64,000 nt of DNA from Bacillus vallismortis (GCF_040784915.1 NZ_CP160797.1:1788137-1852136); one strand, 5' to 3'. Shown: positions 38,303 to 50,054, counted from the stretch's first letter. Made by a program: numbers and translations. Notes: generated by a model from the letters alone, not told the origin.

Positions 38303-39025
38303 ATGGAAAAACCAAAATACAAACGTATCGTATTAAAGCTTAGCGGAGAAGCATTGGCAGGAGAACAGGGAAACGGAATTAACCCAACTGTCATTCAATC
38401 CATTGCAAAGCAAGTGAAAGAAATCGCTGAGCTTGAAGTCGAAGTGGCTGTTGTAGTAGGCGGAGGCAACTTATGGCGCGGAAAAACAGGAAGTGACCTG
38501 GGCATGGACCGTGCGACTGCTGACTATATGGGAATGCTGGCGACAGTTATGAATTCGCTTGCTCTTCAAGACAGCTTGGAAACACTCGGAATCCAGTCCA
38601 GAGTGCAAACATCCATTGAAATGAGACAAGTTGCTGAACCGTACATAAGAAGAAAAGCGATACGCCACTTAGAGAAAAAACGTGTCGTTATTTTCGCTGC
38701 GGGCACAGGAAACCCATATTTCTCAACTGATACGACAGCTGCACTGCGGGCTGCTGAAATTGAAGCAGACGTTATTTTAATGGCGAAAAATAATGTTGAC
38801 GGTGTGTATAATGCTGATCCTAGAAAAGATGAAACAGCTGTTAAGTATGAATCACTTTCTTATCTTGACGTTCTAAAAGACGGCCTGGAAGTCATGGATT
38901 CAACAGCATCATCTTTATGTATGGATAATGACATTCCGCTTATCGTCTTTTCTATTATGGAAGAAGGAAATATCAAACGCGCCGTTATCGGTGAATCAAT
39001 CGGAACGATCGTGAGGGGGAAATAA
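38303..39025 (+). CDS. pyrH: Uridylate kinase (UMP kinase)
   Basis: Phosphorylates UMP to UDP; hexameric amino acid kinase family enzyme with feedback by UTP and stimulation by GTP. The 240-residue protein has the fold's motifs: [48 protein letters not shown] and [17 protein letters not shown]. The frame is open upstream to 38261, but ATG at 38303 follows TTGGAGG and gives the B. subtilis length. It leads into frr. Confidence 0.97.
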   Translation: MEKPKYKRIVLKLSGEALAGEQGNGINPTVIQSIAKQVKEIAELEVEVAVVVGGGNLWRGKTGSDLGMDRATADYMGMLATVMNSLALQDSLETLGIQSRVQTSIEMRQVAEPYIRRKAIRHLEKKRVVIFAAGTGNPYFSTDTTAALRAAEIEADVILMAKNNVDGVYNADPRKDETAVKYESLSYLDVLKDGLEVMDSTASSLCMDNDIPLIVFSIMEEGNIKRAVIGESIGTIVRGK

Positions 39026-39026
39026 C

Positions 39027-39584
39027 GTGTCAAAAGAAGTATTAACTCAAACAAAAGAAAAAATGGAAAAAGCAATTGCTGCTTATCAGCGCGAATTGGC
39101 TACTGTACGTGCAGGCCGTGCCAATCCATCTTTATTAGATAAAGTAACGGTTGAATATTACGGAGCACAGACACCTTTAAATCAGCTGTCTTCTATTAAC
39201 GTGCCTGAAGCTCGTATGCTTGTGGTAACGCCTTATGACAAAACAGCTATTGGTGATATCGAAAAAGCGATTTTAAAGGCTGACTTAGGCGTAACGCCGA
39301 CAAGTGACGGGAATATGATCCGAATTGCAATTCCTGCGCTGACAGAGGAAAGACGGAAAGAATTAGTCAAAGTTGTAAAAAAATATGCTGAAGAAGCGAA
39401 AGTAGCTGTCCGAAATGTACGCCGCGATGCGAACGATGATCTCAAAAAGCTTGAGAAAAACGGAGACATTACTGAGGATGAACTGCGTGCTTCCACTGAA
39501 GACGTTCAAAAACTGACAGATGAATATGTGTCAAAAATTGACGGTGTCACAAAAGACAAAGAAAAAGAAATCATGGAAGTTTAA
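39027..39584 (+). CDS. frr: Ribosome recycling factor
   Basis: Splits the post-termination ribosome with EF-G. The 185-residue protein has the family's two-domain pattern: long helices with [27 protein letters not shown] and the beta domain [37 protein letters not shown] start at 39027, one base after the pyrH stop, with GAGGGGGA upstream. Terminator follows. Confidence 0.97.
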   Translation: MSKEVLTQTKEKMEKAIAAYQRELATVRAGRANPSLLDKVTVEYYGAQTPLNQLSSINVPEARMLVVTPYDKTAIGDIEKAILKADLGVTPTSDGNMIRIAIPALTEERRKELVKVVKKYAEEAKVAVRNVRRDANDDLKKLEKNGDITEDELRASTEDVQKLTDEYVSKIDGVTKDKEKEIMEV

Positions 39585-39613
39585 TGAAAAACTATGTACA
39601 ATAGATAATAGTG

Positions 39614-39647
39614 AAAAGACCCTCTCATGTTTACAGGGGGTTTTTTT
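39614..39647 (+). terminator. Intrinsic terminator of pyrH-frr
   Basis: ACCCTCT (39619-39625) pairs with AGGGGGT (39635-39641), with flanking A-T pairs, followed by seven T residues. Located between frr and uppS. Confidence 0.82.
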
Positions 39648-39705
39648 GTTAATACTGTTGATTATCAGCAGGGAATGCAACCTTTTTGGGTGACGGAGGA
39701 ATCTC

Positions 39706-40488
39706 ATGCTCAACATACTCAAAAATTGGAAGAATCAGCAAACTGCGGCTTCCAACTTAGAACGTTATACAAAAGAAGACATACTTAAGGGAGAAATTCC
39801 CGAACACATCGCCATTATCATGGATGGAAATGGCCGTTGGGCTAAAAAGCGCTCTCTTCCCCGAATTGCAGGCCACCATGAGGGGATGAAGGTGGTAAAA
39901 AGGACAACGAAGCTTGCGAACGAACTAGGTGTCAAAGTACTGACATTGTATGCATTTTCAACAGAGAACTGGAAGAGGCCGAAAATGGAAGTCGATTTTT
40001 TAATGAAGCTTCCGGAAGAATTTTTAAATACGTATCTTCCAGAGCTTATTGAGGAAAATGTACGGGTTCGGATCATAGGAGATGAAACGGCTCTGCCGGC
40101 GCACACCTTACGTGCAATTGAAAAGGCTGTACAGGATACGGCGCAAAACGACGGAATGATCCTTAATTTTGCTCTCAATTATGGAGGCCGTACTGAAATT
40201 GTCACTGCTGCAAAATCACTCGCGGAAAAAGTGAAGGAAGGGTCTTTGAATATTGAAGACATTGATGAATCACTTTTTTCTAATTATTTAATGACTGAAT
40301 CTTTGCAGGATCCTGAACTTTTAATTCGAACGAGCGGTGAGATCAGACTGAGTAATTTTATGCTATGGCAGGTTGCCTACAGCGAATTTGTCTTTACTGA
40401 CGTCCTGTGGCCTGACTTTAAAGAAGATCACTTCTTAGAGGCGTTAGGAGAGTATCAGCGGAGGGGCCGGAGGTTTGGCGGAATTTAG
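39706..40488 (+). CDS. uppS: Undecaprenyl (isoprenyl) diphosphate synthase UppS
   Basis: Makes C55 undecaprenyl diphosphate, the carrier lipid for cell-wall precursors. The 260-residue protein has the cis-prenyltransferase signatures IAIIMDGNGRWAKKR (Asp40), TLYAFSTENWKRP and the C-terminal LIRTSGEIRLSNFMLWQVAYSEF with FTDVLWPDF. Ribosome site CGGAGGAA, ATG start. Begins a lipid and envelope cluster with cdsA, dxr and rasP. The C-terminal signature is intact. Confidence 0.97.
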   Translation: MLNILKNWKNQQTAASNLERYTKEDILKGEIPEHIAIIMDGNGRWAKKRSLPRIAGHHEGMKVVKRTTKLANELGVKVLTLYAFSTENWKRPKMEVDFLMKLPEEFLNTYLPELIEENVRVRIIGDETALPAHTLRAIEKAVQDTAQNDGMILNFALNYGGRTEIVTAAKSLAEKVKEGSLNIEDIDESLFSNYLMTESLQDPELLIRTSGEIRLSNFMLWQVAYSEFVFTDVLWPDFKEDHFLEALGEYQRRGRRFGGI

Positions 40489-40500
40489 AGGATGGTGGAC

Positions 40501-41301
40501 ATGAAACAAAGAATTTTGACAGGTGTTCTGGCAGCAATTGTATTTTTATTTTTGGTTATTGTCGGGAAATTGCCGTTCACCATATTAGTTTATGCTATGG
40601 GCAGTGTAGCGCTTTTTGAACTATTACGGATGAAAAAGCTGAGAATGGTTTCACTGCCAGGTTTGATCGGTCTTTTATTATTGTGGATGTTCTTATTGCC
40701 AAGCCAGTATTCGTTTTTAGAGGCGGATGGTATTTCAAAAGTGGAAATCGCTTTGTTCGCGGTACTGCTTTTGCTGACTTACACAGTGTTGGTGAAAAAC
40801 ACCTTTACTTTTGATGAAGTCGGGTTTATTACGCTTGCAGCAATTTACATTGGAATGTGTTTTCATTATTTTATAGAAATCAGAAATCTTGACCAATTTG
40901 GGTTAACATACATTTTTTACGCGTGTGTTGTGATTTGGTCTACTGATTCCGGTGCATATTTTGTCGGGAAAGCGCTCGGTAAGCGAAAACTGTGGCCTGA
41001 AATCAGTCCGAATAAAACAGTGGAAGGATTCGCAGGCGGAATTGTCATCGCACTTGTACTTGCGACGATTTTTCAACTTGTTGTACATCTTCCGATCCCG
41101 TATATCTATCTGCTGTTGATCACACTGTTTTTATCCATTTTCGGACAACTTGGAGATTTAGTGGAATCCGCCTTGAAAAGACATTACGATGTTAAGGATT
41201 CTGGGAATATTCTCCCGGGTCATGGCGGTATCTTGGACCGTTTTGACAGTTTCTTGTTTGTCATGCCTTTCTTGTACTTTCTGCTTGCTCTTTTTTCATA
41301 A
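40501..41301 (+). CDS. cdsA: Phosphatidate cytidylyltransferase CdsA
   Basis: Makes CDP-diacylglycerol from phosphatidic acid and CTP at the membrane. The protein has about eight transmembrane helices and the family signature WSTDSGAYFVGKALGKRK, SPNKTVEGFAGG, FGQLGDLVESALKRHYDVKDSGNILPGHGGILDRFDS. Start: ATG at 40492 (269 residues) lies inside the AGAGGAT ribosome site; ATG at 40501 (266 residues) has good spacing and is chosen. Databases may list the longer form. Confidence 0.93.
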   Translation: MKQRILTGVLAAIVFLFLVIVGKLPFTILVYAMGSVALFELLRMKKLRMVSLPGLIGLLLLWMFLLPSQYSFLEADGISKVEIALFAVLLLLTYTVLVKNTFTFDEVGFITLAAIYIGMCFHYFIEIRNLDQFGLTYIFYACVVIWSTDSGAYFVGKALGKRKLWPEISPNKTVEGFAGGIVIALVLATIFQLVVHLPIPYIYLLLITLFLSIFGQLGDLVESALKRHYDVKDSGNILPGHGGILDRFDSFLFVMPFLYFLLALFS

Positions 41302-41361
41302 AAAAGTCTAATATGAATATGAGAATGATTATGCAGCAAAAAGAATAGGAGTCGTGGCACT

Positions 41362-42513
41362 TTGAAAAATATTTGTCTTTTAGGAGCAACAGGATCGATC
41401 GGCGAACAGACGCTTGACGTATTGCGTACGCATCAAGATCAATTTCAGCTGGTATCTATGTCGTTTGGCAGAAATATTGATAAGGCTGTTCCGATGATAG
41501 AGGCTTTTCAGCCGAAGTTTGTCTCTGTCGGTGATCTGGATACATATCATAAATTAAAACAAGTTTCTTTTTCATTTGATTGCCAAATCGGGCTTGGAGA
41601 AGAAGGCCTGATTGAAGCGGCAGTTATGGAGGAAGTCGATGTTGTTGTCAATGCCTTGCTCGGAAGCGTCGGTCTTATCCCGACGTTAAAGGCAATTGAA
41701 CAGAAAAAAACAATTGCGCTTGCAAATAAGGAAACTCTTGTCACTGCCGGGCATATAGTTAAAGAACATGCTAAGAAATACGATGTTCCGCTGCTGCCTG
41801 TTGACAGTGAGCATTCGGCAATATTTCAAGCACTCCAAGGCGAACAGGCAAAAAATATTGAACGCCTCATCATTACAGCCTCCGGCGGAAGCTTTCGGGA
41901 CAAGACGCGGGAGGAGCTCGAATCAGTAACAGTTGAGGACGCATTAAAACATCCGAATTGGTCAATGGGTGCAAAAATTACGATCGATTCGGCTACAATG
42001 ATGAATAAGGGATTAGAGGTGATTGAGGCACATTGGCTTTTCGATATCCCATATGAACAAATTGATGTGGTTTTACATAAGGAGAGCATCATCCATTCAA
42101 TGGTTGAGTTTCATGACAAAAGTGTGATCGCACAGCTTGGAACTCCTGATATGAGGGTTCCAATTCAATATGCCCTAACCTATCCTGACCGGTTGCCATT
42201 ACCAGATGCCAAAAGGCTTGAATTATGGGAAATCGGCTGCCTTCATTTTGAGAAAGCTGATTTTGACAGGTTCCGATGCTTACAATTTGCGTTTGAATCA
42301 GGTAAAATGGGAGGAACAATGCCGACAGTGCTAAATGCAGCAAATGAAGTAGCTGTCGCTGCCTTTTTAGCCGGTAAGATACCGTTTTTGGCTATTGAAG
42401 ACTGTATCGAAAAGGCACTATCCCGCCATCAGGTAATGAACAAACCGAACCTGGCGGACATTCAAGAAGTGGACAAAGATACCCGGGGATACGTCAATTC
42501 AATACTCACATAA
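41362..42513 (+). CDS. dxr: 1-deoxy-D-xylulose 5-phosphate reductoisomerase
   Basis: Second step of the MEP isoprenoid pathway, NADPH- and divalent-metal-dependent. The 383-residue protein has the NADPH motif [28 protein letters not shown], the metal and substrate region [13 protein letters not shown], and [42 protein letters not shown] start at 41362 after TAGGAGTCG. It sits beside uppS, whose substrate precursors it helps make. Confidence 0.96.
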   Translation: MKNICLLGATGSIGEQTLDVLRTHQDQFQLVSMSFGRNIDKAVPMIEAFQPKFVSVGDLDTYHKLKQVSFSFDCQIGLGEEGLIEAAVMEEVDVVVNALLGSVGLIPTLKAIEQKKTIALANKETLVTAGHIVKEHAKKYDVPLLPVDSEHSAIFQALQGEQAKNIERLIITASGGSFRDKTREELESVTVEDALKHPNWSMGAKITIDSATMMNKGLEVIEAHWLFDIPYEQIDVVLHKESIIHSMVEFHDKSVIAQLGTPDMRVPIQYALTYPDRLPLPDAKRLELWEIGCLHFEKADFDRFRCLQFAFESGKMGGTMPTVLNAANEVAVAAFLAGKIPFLAIEDCIEKALSRHQVMNKPNLADIQEVDKDTRGYVNSILT

Positions 42514-42519
42514 GGTGGT

Positions 42520-43788
42520 ATGTTCGTGAATACAGTTATAGCGTTTATTATTATTTTCGGAACGCTCGTTTTCTTCCATGAACTGGGTCATTTATTGCTA
42601 GCCCAAAGAGCGGGAATTCTCTGCCGTGAATTTGCGATCGGATTCGGTCCGAAGATTTTTTCTTTCAAAAAAAATGAAACAGTTTATACCATCAGGCTGC
42701 TTCCGGTCGGCGGATTTGTCCGTATGGCCGGCGAAGATCCGGAAATGATTGAGGTAAAACCCGGTTACACGGTCGGGCTTCTGTTTAATAAAGACGATCA
42801 AGTTGAGAAAGTCATCATCAATCAAAAGGAAAAATACCCGGATGCTTTAGTCATTGAAGTAGAAACTGCGGATTTAGAGCATGACATGAAGATCACCGGC
42901 TATGAACAGGGGAAAGAAGATGAACTTTCCAGCTTTGCTGTCAGTGAAACATCCTTTTTCATTGTAGACGGAGAAGAAGTGCAGATTGCGCCGTATAATC
43001 GCCAATTTGGTTCCAAACCTGTGTGGCAGCGAATTAAAGCGATTGCTGCAGGGCCGATTATGAACTTTATTTTAGCTTACGTCATTTTAGTGATGCTTGG
43101 GCTGATTCAAGGCGTGCCGTCAAATGAGCCTGTGCTCGGGCAGCTGACTGACAATGGACGGGCGGCCGAAGCGGGGCTAAAAGAAGGGGACTATATTCAA
43201 AGCATTAACGGAGAGAAAATGAGGTCTTGGACGGACATTGTCTCTGCTGTAAAAGAAAATCCGGAAAAAGAAATGGACGTTGCAGTAAAAAGAGATAACA
43301 AAACGCTTCATATTTCAGTGACTCCGGAAGCTGTTAAAGATGAGAACAAAAAAACAATCGGGCGTTTCGGTTCCTATGCGCCGACTGAAAAAGGCGTTCT
43401 CTCAGCAGTTGCTTACGGCGCGACTTCAACAGTTGATGTCACTAAAGCCATTTTAACCAACTTAAGCAAATTAGTAACAGGCCAATTTAAACTTGATATG
43501 TTGTCAGGTCCTGTCGGCATATATGACATGACAGACCAGGTGGCGAAAACAGGGTTAGTGAACTTATTCCAGTTTGCTGCGTTTTTAAGCATTAACCTTG
43601 GGATTGTCAACCTGCTTCCGATTCCGGCGCTTGACGGAGGAAGGTTGTTATTTCTATTTATTGAAGCGATTCGGGGCAAACCGATTAACAGGGAAAAAGA
43701 AGCATTTGTTGTGTTTATCGGAGTAGCTTTCTTAATGCTTCTTATGCTGGTTGTCACATGGAACGATATCCAGCGGCTGTTCTTGTAA
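42520..43788 (+). CDS. rasP: Site-2 (intramembrane) zinc metalloprotease RasP
   Basis: Cleaves anti-sigma factor RsiW and FtsL in B. subtilis. The 422-residue protein has the first-span zinc motif FHELGH (His20 to His24), the internal PDZ domain (about 190-275) and the second active-site motif NLLPIPALDGGRLLF in the third span. About four transmembrane helices. Start: ATG at 42520 is right next to AAGGTGG, so GTG at 42526 (420 residues) is a real alternative. Forms the end of the uppS-cdsA-dxr-rasP cluster, followed by proS. Confidence 0.95.
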   Translation: MFVNTVIAFIIIFGTLVFFHELGHLLLAQRAGILCREFAIGFGPKIFSFKKNETVYTIRLLPVGGFVRMAGEDPEMIEVKPGYTVGLLFNKDDQVEKVIINQKEKYPDALVIEVETADLEHDMKITGYEQGKEDELSSFAVSETSFFIVDGEEVQIAPYNRQFGSKPVWQRIKAIAAGPIMNFILAYVILVMLGLIQGVPSNEPVLGQLTDNGRAAEAGLKEGDYIQSINGEKMRSWTDIVSAVKENPEKEMDVAVKRDNKTLHISVTPEAVKDENKKTIGRFGSYAPTEKGVLSAVAYGATSTVDVTKAILTNLSKLVTGQFKLDMLSGPVGIYDMTDQVAKTGLVNLFQFAAFLSINLGIVNLLPIPALDGGRLLFLFIEAIRGKPINREKEAFVVFIGVAFLMLLMLVVTWNDIQRLFL

Positions 43789-43820
43789 ACGAAAAGTAAA
43801 TCAATCAGAGGTGCGAAGAA

Positions 43821-45515
43821 ATGAGACAAAGCTTGACGCTTATTCCTACGCTCCGTGAAGTTCCAGCTGATGCCGAAGCAAAAAGCCATCAGCTTCTTCT
43901 GAGAGCAGGGTTTATCAGACAGAATACGAGCGGGGTATACAGCTATATGCCTCTTGCGTATAAAGTGATTCAAAACATTCAGCAGATTGTTCGTGAAGAA
44001 ATGGAGAAAATAGATGCCGTGGAAATGCTTATGCCCGCATTGCAGCAGGCTGAGACATGGCAGGAATCAGGCAGATGGTATACGTATGGTCCTGAACTGA
44101 TGAGACTAAAAGACCGTCATGGCCGTGAATTTGCTTTAGGGGCAACGCATGAAGAAGTTATCACTTCACTTGTTCGCGATGAGGTTAAATCTTATAAGCG
44201 TCTCCCTCTGACTCTGTATCAAATTCAGTCTAAGTTCAGAGATGAAAAACGTCCCCGCTTCGGTTTGTTAAGAGGACGCGAATTTATTATGAAGGATGCG
44301 TATTCTTTCCATGCATCTGAAGAGAGCTTGGATAATACGTATCAAAAAATGTACGAGGCTTATTCTAATATTTTTGCCCGTTGCGGCATTAATGTAAGAC
44401 CTGTCATCGCCGATTCAGGCGCAATGGGGGGAAAGGATACGCACGAGTTTATGGCACTTTCTGCAATCGGAGAGGATACGATTGCATATTCTGATGAATC
44501 ACAGTATGCGGCTAATATCGAAATGGCTGAAGTTCTTTATCAAGAAGTCCCTTCTGATGAAGAGCCTCAAGCTTTAGAGAAAGTCCACACGCCTAACGTG
44601 AAAACAATCGAAGAACTGACTGCGTATTTACAGGTTTCCGCTGAAGCCTGCATGAAGTCAGTGCTGTTTAAAGCAGATGACCGTTTCGTCTTAGTGCTTG
44701 TAAGAGGGGACCATGAAGTTAACGAGATTAAAGTGAAAAACTTGCTTCATGCAGAAGTTGTGGAGCTTGCCTCACAAGAAGAGGTTATTCAGCAGCTTGG
44801 AACAGAACCGGGTTTTGTCGGCCCTGTCGGTGTCAAACAAGATGTTGAAGTATATGCCGATCATGCTGTTAAAGCAATGGTCAATGCTGTTGCCGGTGCA
44901 AATGAAGGAGATCATCACTATAAAAATGTCAACGTAAACCGTGACGCGCAAATTAAAGAATTTGCTGATCTTCGTTTTATTAAAGAGGGTGATCCTTCAC
45001 CAGACGGCAAAGGTACAATCCGTTTTGCAGAAGGAATCGAAGTCGGACAAGTCTTTAAGCTTGGAACACGCTATTCAGAGGCGATGAATGCGACATACTT
45101 AGATGAAAACGGTCGCGCGCAGCCAATGCTGATGGGCTGTTACGGAATCGGTGTGTCAAGAACGCTTTCTGCTATTGCTGAACAGCACCACGACGATAAA
45201 GGATTGATATGGCCAAAAAGCGTTGCGCCGTACGATCTTCATATTCTTGCTTTGAACGTGAAAAACGATGGGCAAAGAGAGCTTGCTGAAAAGCTGTATG
45301 CCGATTTAAAAGCGGAAGGCTATGGAGTGCTCTATGATGATCGTGCTGAGCGCGCCGGTGTAAAATTCGCTGATTCAGATCTCATCGGCCTTCCAATCCG
45401 CATTACTGTCGGAAAACGTGCGGACGAAGGAATTGTCGAAGTGAAAATCCGTAAAACGGGTGAATCAACTGAAATTTCAGCAGACGAACTATCTGCTTTT
45501 ATCAGCAAGCAGTAA
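43821..45515 (+). CDS. proS: Prolyl-tRNA synthetase
   Basis: Class II aminoacyl-tRNA synthetase of the bacterial type. The 564-residue protein has class II motifs ([57 protein letters not shown]), an inserted editing domain (about 225-405) that removes mischarged alanine, and the C-terminal anticodon-binding domain. Ribosome site AGAGGTG; start ATG at 43821. No T-box leader is visible in the 32-base gap to rasP. Confidence 0.97.
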   Translation: MRQSLTLIPTLREVPADAEAKSHQLLLRAGFIRQNTSGVYSYMPLAYKVIQNIQQIVREEMEKIDAVEMLMPALQQAETWQESGRWYTYGPELMRLKDRHGREFALGATHEEVITSLVRDEVKSYKRLPLTLYQIQSKFRDEKRPRFGLLRGREFIMKDAYSFHASEESLDNTYQKMYEAYSNIFARCGINVRPVIADSGAMGGKDTHEFMALSAIGEDTIAYSDESQYAANIEMAEVLYQEVPSDEEPQALEKVHTPNVKTIEELTAYLQVSAEACMKSVLFKADDRFVLVLVRGDHEVNEIKVKNLLHAEVVELASQEEVIQQLGTEPGFVGPVGVKQDVEVYADHAVKAMVNAVAGANEGDHHYKNVNVNRDAQIKEFADLRFIKEGDPSPDGKGTIRFAEGIEVGQVFKLGTRYSEAMNATYLDENGRAQPMLMGCYGIGVSRTLSAIAEQHHDDKGLIWPKSVAPYDLHILALNVKNDGQRELAEKLYADLKAEGYGVLYDDRAERAGVKFADSDLIGLPIRITVGKRADEGIVEVKIRKTGESTEISADELSAFISKQ

Positions 45516-45560
45516 TCACCATAACGATTTATTAAAAAACATGTTAAAATAGAAATAATA

Positions 45561-45590
45561 GAAGGTACCTCATTTGCCTGAGGTACCTTC
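45561..45590 (+). other. Perfect hairpin upstream of polC
   Basis: GAAGGTACCTCA (45561-45572) and TGAGGTACCTTC (45579-45590) form a perfect 12-bp stem with loop TTTGCC. No T run follows directly (ACTTATGAAGTTTTT comes later), so it is a weak terminator of proS at best, and it lies in the probable polC leader. An extended -10 (TGTTAAAAT, 45542-45550) is just upstream, without a good -35. Confidence 0.6.
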
Positions 45591-45624
45591 ACTTATGAAG
45601 TTTTTAGGGAGGGGTACTGTCTTA

Positions 45625-48600
45625 ATGGAACAGTTATCAGTAAACAGAAGGCAGTTTCAAATTCTTCTGCAGCAGATTAATATGACAGATGATACCTTCA
45701 TGACATACTTTGAAGATGGTGAGATTAAAAAGTTGGCGATACACAAAGCGTCTAAGTCTTGGCATTTTCATTTTCAATTTAAATCTTTGCTGCCTTTTCA
45801 AATATATGACACATTAACAACGAGGCTGACGCAATCGTTTGCCCACATAGCAAAAGTGACATCTTCAATCGAAGTGCAAGATGCCGAGGTCAGCGAAAGT
45901 CTAGTACAAGATTACTGGTCACGCTGTATTGAGGAACTGCAAGGCATTTCACCGCCGATTATCAGTCTTTTAAACCAGCAAAAACCGAAATTGAAAGGCA
46001 ATAAACTGATTGTCAAAACAAAAACGGACACGGAAGCGGTTGCTCTTAAGAACAAATATAGTTCTATGATTCAAGCCGGATACCGTCAATTTGGTTTCCC
46101 GGATCTTCAGCTTGATGCCGAAATCTTTGTATCCGAGCAAGAAGTTCAAAAGTTTCGGGAGCAAAAGCTTGCGGAAGACCAAGAGCGGGCCATGCAGGCA
46201 CTGATTGAAATGGAGAAGAAAGATCAAGAAAGTGATGAAGATCAAATACCATCTGGGCCTCTTGTCATCGGTTATCAAATTAAAGATAACGAAGAAATCC
46301 GGACACTTGACAGCATCATGGACGAAGAACGGAGAATAACGGTCCAGGGTTACGTGTTTGATGTGGAGACACGAGAGCTGAAAAGCGGGCGTACGCTGTG
46401 TATCTTCAAAATTACAGACTACACAAATAGTATTTTAATCAAAATGTTTGCACGTGAAAAAGAAGATGCGGCACTGATGAAGTCTCTGAAAAAAGGAATG
46501 TGGGTAAAAGCACGCGGCAGCATTCAAAATGACACTTTTGTCAGAGATCTCGTCATGATCGCAAATGACGTAAACGAAATGAAAGCAAAAACCCGTGAAG
46601 ATTCTGCATCTGAAGGAGAAAAAAGAGTGGAATTGCATTTGCATTCCCCAATGAGCCAAATGGATGCTGTTACGGGTGTCGGAAAGCTTGTCGAACAGGC
46701 AAAAAAATGGGGGCATGAGGCCATCGCTTTGACTGACCATGCTGTCGTTCAATCCTTCCCTGATGCGTATTCTGCCGCAAAAAAGCATGGAATTAAAATG
46801 ATTTACGGGATGGAAGCGAATCTTGTTGATGATGGCGTGCCAATTGCTTATAACGCTGCACATCGGCTGCTTGAGGAAGAAACATATGTTGTTTTTGACG
46901 TCGAGACAACAGGACTGTCTGCTGTATACGATACCATTATTGAGCTGGCTGCAGTAAAAGTAAAAGGCGGAGAAATTATTGATAAATTTGAGGCGTTTGC
47001 GAACCCGCATCGTCCGCTTTCAGCCACAATCATAGAGCTGACCGGCATCACCGATGATATGCTTCGCGACGCTCCTGATGTCGTAGATGTAATAAGAGAT
47101 TTCAGAGAATGGATCGGCGATGATATCCTTGTCGCTCACAATGCAAGTTTTGATATGGGATTCTTAAACGTAGCTTATAAAAGGCTTCTTGAAGTCGAAA
47201 AAGCTAAAAACCCAGTCATTGATACGCTTGAGCTTGGCCGTTTTCTCTATCCGGAATTTAAGAACCACCGTTTGAACACACTTTGTAAAAAGTTTGATAT
47301 CGAACTGACACAGCATCACCGTGCGATCTACGATACTGAGGCGACGGCTTATTTGCTCCTGAAAATGCTGAAGGACGCGGCTGAAAAAGGCATTCAGTAC
47401 CATGATGAGTTAAATGAAAATATGGGTCAGTCCAACGCTTATCAAAGATCGAGACCTTATCACGCAACATTACTTGCTGTGAACAGCACGGGTCTTAAAA
47501 ATTTATTTAAGCTTGTGTCACTCTCTCATATCCATTATTTTTACAGAGTGCCTCGTATCCCGAGATCTCAGCTTGAGAAATATAGGGAAGGGCTTCTGAT
47601 CGGTTCAGCCTGTGACAGGGGAGAGGTTTTTGAAGGAATGATGCAAAAATCGCCTGAAGAGGTGGAAGATGTCGCGTCATTCTATGATTATCTCGAAGTT
47701 CAGCCGCCTGAAGTGTACCGTCACTTGCTAGAACTTGAACTGGTCCGCGATGAAAAATCGCTTAAAGAAATTATTGCGAATATCACGAAACTGGGTGAAA
47801 AGCTAAATAAACCGGTTGTTGCTACGGGAAATGTACATTACTTGAATGACGAGGATAAAATCTACAGAAAGATTTTAGTATCCTCTCAAGGCGGGGCAAA
47901 TCCGCTGAACAGACATGAACTGCCGAAAGTGCATTTCAGAACGACAGACGAAATGCTTGAAGCATTTTCTTTCTTAGGCGAAGAAAAAGCGAAGGAAATC
48001 GTTGTCACCAATACCCAAAAGGTTGCTTCTTTAATCGATGACATCAAGCCAATTAAAGATGATTTGTATACACCGAAAATCGAAGGCGCTGATGAAGAGA
48101 TCAGAGAAATGAGCTATCAGCGTGCAAGAAGCATTTACGGCGAAGAGTTGCCTGAAATTGTGGAAGCGCGGATTGAAAAAGAATTAAAAAGTATCATTGG
48201 CCATGGCTTCGCTGTTATTTATTTGATCTCTCACAAACTTGTAAAACGTTCACTAGATGACGGATATCTCGTAGGTTCCCGTGGTTCCGTAGGCTCCTCA
48301 TTAGTTGCGACGCTTACTGAGATCACTGAGGTCAACCCGCTGCCGCCGCATTATGTATGCTCTGAGTGCCAACATTCTGAGTTCTTTAATGACGGGTCTG
48401 TCGGTTCCGGTTTTGACCTGCCTGACAAGATATGCCCTCATTGCGGAACGCCTTTGAAAAAAGACGGCCATGATATTCCGTTTGAAACATTCTTAGGATT
48501 TAAAGGGGACAAAGTACCTGATATCGATTTGAACTTTTCAGGGGAATATCAGCCGCACGCACACAATTACACAAAAGTATTGTTCGGAGAAGACAATGTA

Positions 48601-49938
48601 TATCGTGCGGGAACGATAGGAACAGTTGCAGAAAAAACAGCTTACGGATATGTAAAAGGCTATGCCGGGGACCACAATCTCCACATGCGCGGGGCCGAAA
48701 TAGATCGGCTCGTACAGGGATGTACAGGTGTTAAACGTACGACCGGACAGCACCCTGGGGGTATTATCGTTGTCCCGGATTATATGGACATTTATGATTT
48801 TTCACCAATTCAGTTTCCGGCGGACGCCACAGGTTCAGAGTGGAAAACCACTCATTTTGATTTCCACTCCATCCATGACAACCTGTTAAAACTCGATATT
48901 CTCGGACACGATGACCCGACCGTTATTCGGATGCTTCAAGACTTAAGCGGAATTGATCCGAAAACCATTCCAACAGATGATCCTGAAGTGATGAAAATCT
49001 TCCAGGGAACCGAATCACTCGGTGTTACAGAAGAACAGATCGGCTGTAAAACGGGTACTCTGGGAATTCCTGAATTCGGAACCCGATTTGTGCGGCAGAT
49101 GCTTGAAGATACAAAGCCGACAACTTTTTCCGAGCTCGTTCAGATTTCAGGCTTATCTCACGGAACTGATGTATGGCTCGGCAATGCACAAGAGCTCATC
49201 CACAATAATATTTGTGAGCTGAGTGAGGTTATCGGCTGCCGTGATGACATTATGGTTTATTTAATCTATCAAGGCCTTGAGCCATCCCTTGCCTTTAAAA
49301 TCATGGAATTTGTACGTAAAGGAAAAGGATTAACGCCTGAATGGGAAGAAGAAATGAAAAATAACAATGTCCCGGACTGGTATATTGATTCTTGTAAAAA
49401 GATTAAATACATGTTCCCGAAAGCCCACGCCGCGGCTTATGTATTAATGGCGGTCCGCATCGCTTACTTTAAAGTGCATCACGCGCTTTTGTATTATGCG
49501 GCTTATTTTACCGTTCGTGCAGACGACTTTGATATCGATACAATGATCAAGGGTTCTACAGCAATCAAAGCCGTAATGGAGGATATTAACGCTAAAGGGC
49601 TTGATGCTTCACCGAAGGAAAAAAACCTTCTCACTGTGTTAGAATTAGCGCTTGAAATGTGTGAGAGAGGCTATACATTCCAAAAAGTCGATTTATATCG
49701 CTCCAGCGCTGCAGAGTTTATTATAGACGGCAACAGCCTTATCCCGCCGTTTAACTCCATTCCTGGATTAGGAACGAACGCTGCTCTGAATATTGTAAAG
49801 GCTCGTGAAGAAGGCGAATTCCTCTCTAAAGAAGATTTGCAAAAGAGAGGGAAAGTGTCAAAAACGATTTTAGAGTATTTAGATCGCCATGGCTGCCTGG
49901 AATCACTGCCTGATCAAAACCAATTGTCATTGTTTTAA
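45625..49938 (+). CDS. polC: DNA polymerase III alpha subunit PolC (Gram-positive type)
   Basis: Replicative polymerase with built-in 3'-5' proofreading. The 1437-residue protein shows the N-terminal domain, an OB-fold (about 230-325), the split PHP domain ([25 protein letters not shown]), the exonuclease insert ([37 protein letters not shown]), the zinc motif [10 protein letters not shown] and CPHCG, and the palm motif PDIDLNFSG with Asp966 and Asp968, then [22 protein letters not shown] and the C-terminal helix-hairpin-helix. ATG at 45625 follows GGGAGGGG; the frame is open 51 bases further up but lacks a site. No mutation in catalytic motifs is visible. Confidence 0.98.
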   Translation: MEQLSVNRRQFQILLQQINMTDDTFMTYFEDGEIKKLAIHKASKSWHFHFQFKSLLPFQIYDTLTTRLTQSFAHIAKVTSSIEVQDAEVSESLVQDYWSRCIEELQGISPPIISLLNQQKPKLKGNKLIVKTKTDTEAVALKNKYSSMIQAGYRQFGFPDLQLDAEIFVSEQEVQKFREQKLAEDQERAMQALIEMEKKDQESDEDQIPSGPLVIGYQIKDNEEIRTLDSIMDEERRITVQGYVFDVETRELKSGRTLCIFKITDYTNSILIKMFAREKEDAALMKSLKKGMWVKARGSIQNDTFVRDLVMIANDVNEMKAKTREDSASEGEKRVELHLHSPMSQMDAVTGVGKLVEQAKKWGHEAIALTDHAVVQSFPDAYSAAKKHGIKMIYGMEANLVDDGVPIAYNAAHRLLEEETYVVFDVETTGLSAVYDTIIELAAVKVKGGEIIDKFEAFANPHRPLSATIIELTGITDDMLRDAPDVVDVIRDFREWIGDDILVAHNASFDMGFLNVAYKRLLEVEKAKNPVIDTLELGRFLYPEFKNHRLNTLCKKFDIELTQHHRAIYDTEATAYLLLKMLKDAAEKGIQYHDELNENMGQSNAYQRSRPYHATLLAVNSTGLKNLFKLVSLSHIHYFYRVPRIPRSQLEKYREGLLIGSACDRGEVFEGMMQKSPEEVEDVASFYDYLEVQPPEVYRHLLELELVRDEKSLKEIIANITKLGEKLNKPVVATGNVHYLNDEDKIYRKILVSSQGGANPLNRHELPKVHFRTTDEMLEAFSFLGEEKAKEIVVTNTQKVASLIDDIKPIKDDLYTPKIEGADEEIREMSYQRARSIYGEELPEIVEARIEKELKSIIGHGFAVIYLISHKLVKRSLDDGYLVGSRGSVGSSLVATLTEITEVNPLPPHYVCSECQHSEFFNDGSVGSGFDLPDKICPHCGTPLKKDGHDIPFETFLGFKGDKVPDIDLNFSGEYQPHAHNYTKVLFGEDNVYRAGTIGTVAEKTAYGYVKGYAGDHNLHMRGAEIDRLVQGCTGVKRTTGQHPGGIIVVPDYMDIYDFSPIQFPADATGSEWKTTHFDFHSIHDNLLKLDILGHDDPTVIRMLQDLSGIDPKTIPTDDPEVMKIFQGTESLGVTEEQIGCKTGTLGIPEFGTRFVRQMLEDTKPTTFSELVQISGLSHGTDVWLGNAQELIHNNICELSEVIGCRDDIMVYLIYQGLEPSLAFKIMEFVRKGKGLTPEWEEEMKNNNVPDWYIDSCKKIKYMFPKAHAAAYVLMAVRIAYFKVHHALLYYAAYFTVRADDFDIDTMIKGSTAIKAVMEDINAKGLDASPKEKNLLTVLELALEMCERGYTFQKVDLYRSSAAEFIIDGNSLIPPFNSIPGLGTNAALNIVKAREEGEFLSKEDLQKRGKVSKTILEYLDRHGCLESLPDQNQLSLF

Positions 49939-49939
49939 T

Positions 49940-49975
49940 ATAGAAGCAGAATTTCTCAGGAAATTCTGCTTCTAT
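49940..49975 (+). other. Long perfect hairpin after polC
   Basis: A 16-bp perfect stem: ATAGAAGCAGAATTTC (49940-49955) with GAAATTCTGCTTCTAT (49960-49975) and the four-base loop TCAG. There is no U tract downstream (GCATACATAAGCG), so it is not a standard intrinsic terminator. It probably protects or processes the 3' end of polC mRNA. Confidence 0.7.
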
Positions 49976-50054
49976 GCATACATAAGCGCAAAAAGTGACA
50001 TTGTAACATTAGAGTCTCTGTCATTTGCTTAGGTGAAGGTAAGTGTATATCCAT
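49976..50054 (+). other. Gene-free spacer before the rimP promoter
   Basis: Part of the 327-base gap between polC and rimP. Nothing beyond AT-rich sequence is visible in this part; the promoter and leader follow separately. Confidence 0.5.

Noticed and set aside
43789..43820. T-box leader for proS
   Set aside because: The gap to rasP is 32 bases, too short for a T-box.
43413..43973. 186-codon antisense open frame across the rasP/proS junction
   Set aside because: It lies fully opposite two conserved genes, has no ribosome site and no recognisable motif; typical shadow of biased codons.
46435..47010. 191-codon antisense frame in polC
   Set aside because: Shadow of the polC coding frame, with low-complexity Phe/Cys/His-rich translation and no start signal.
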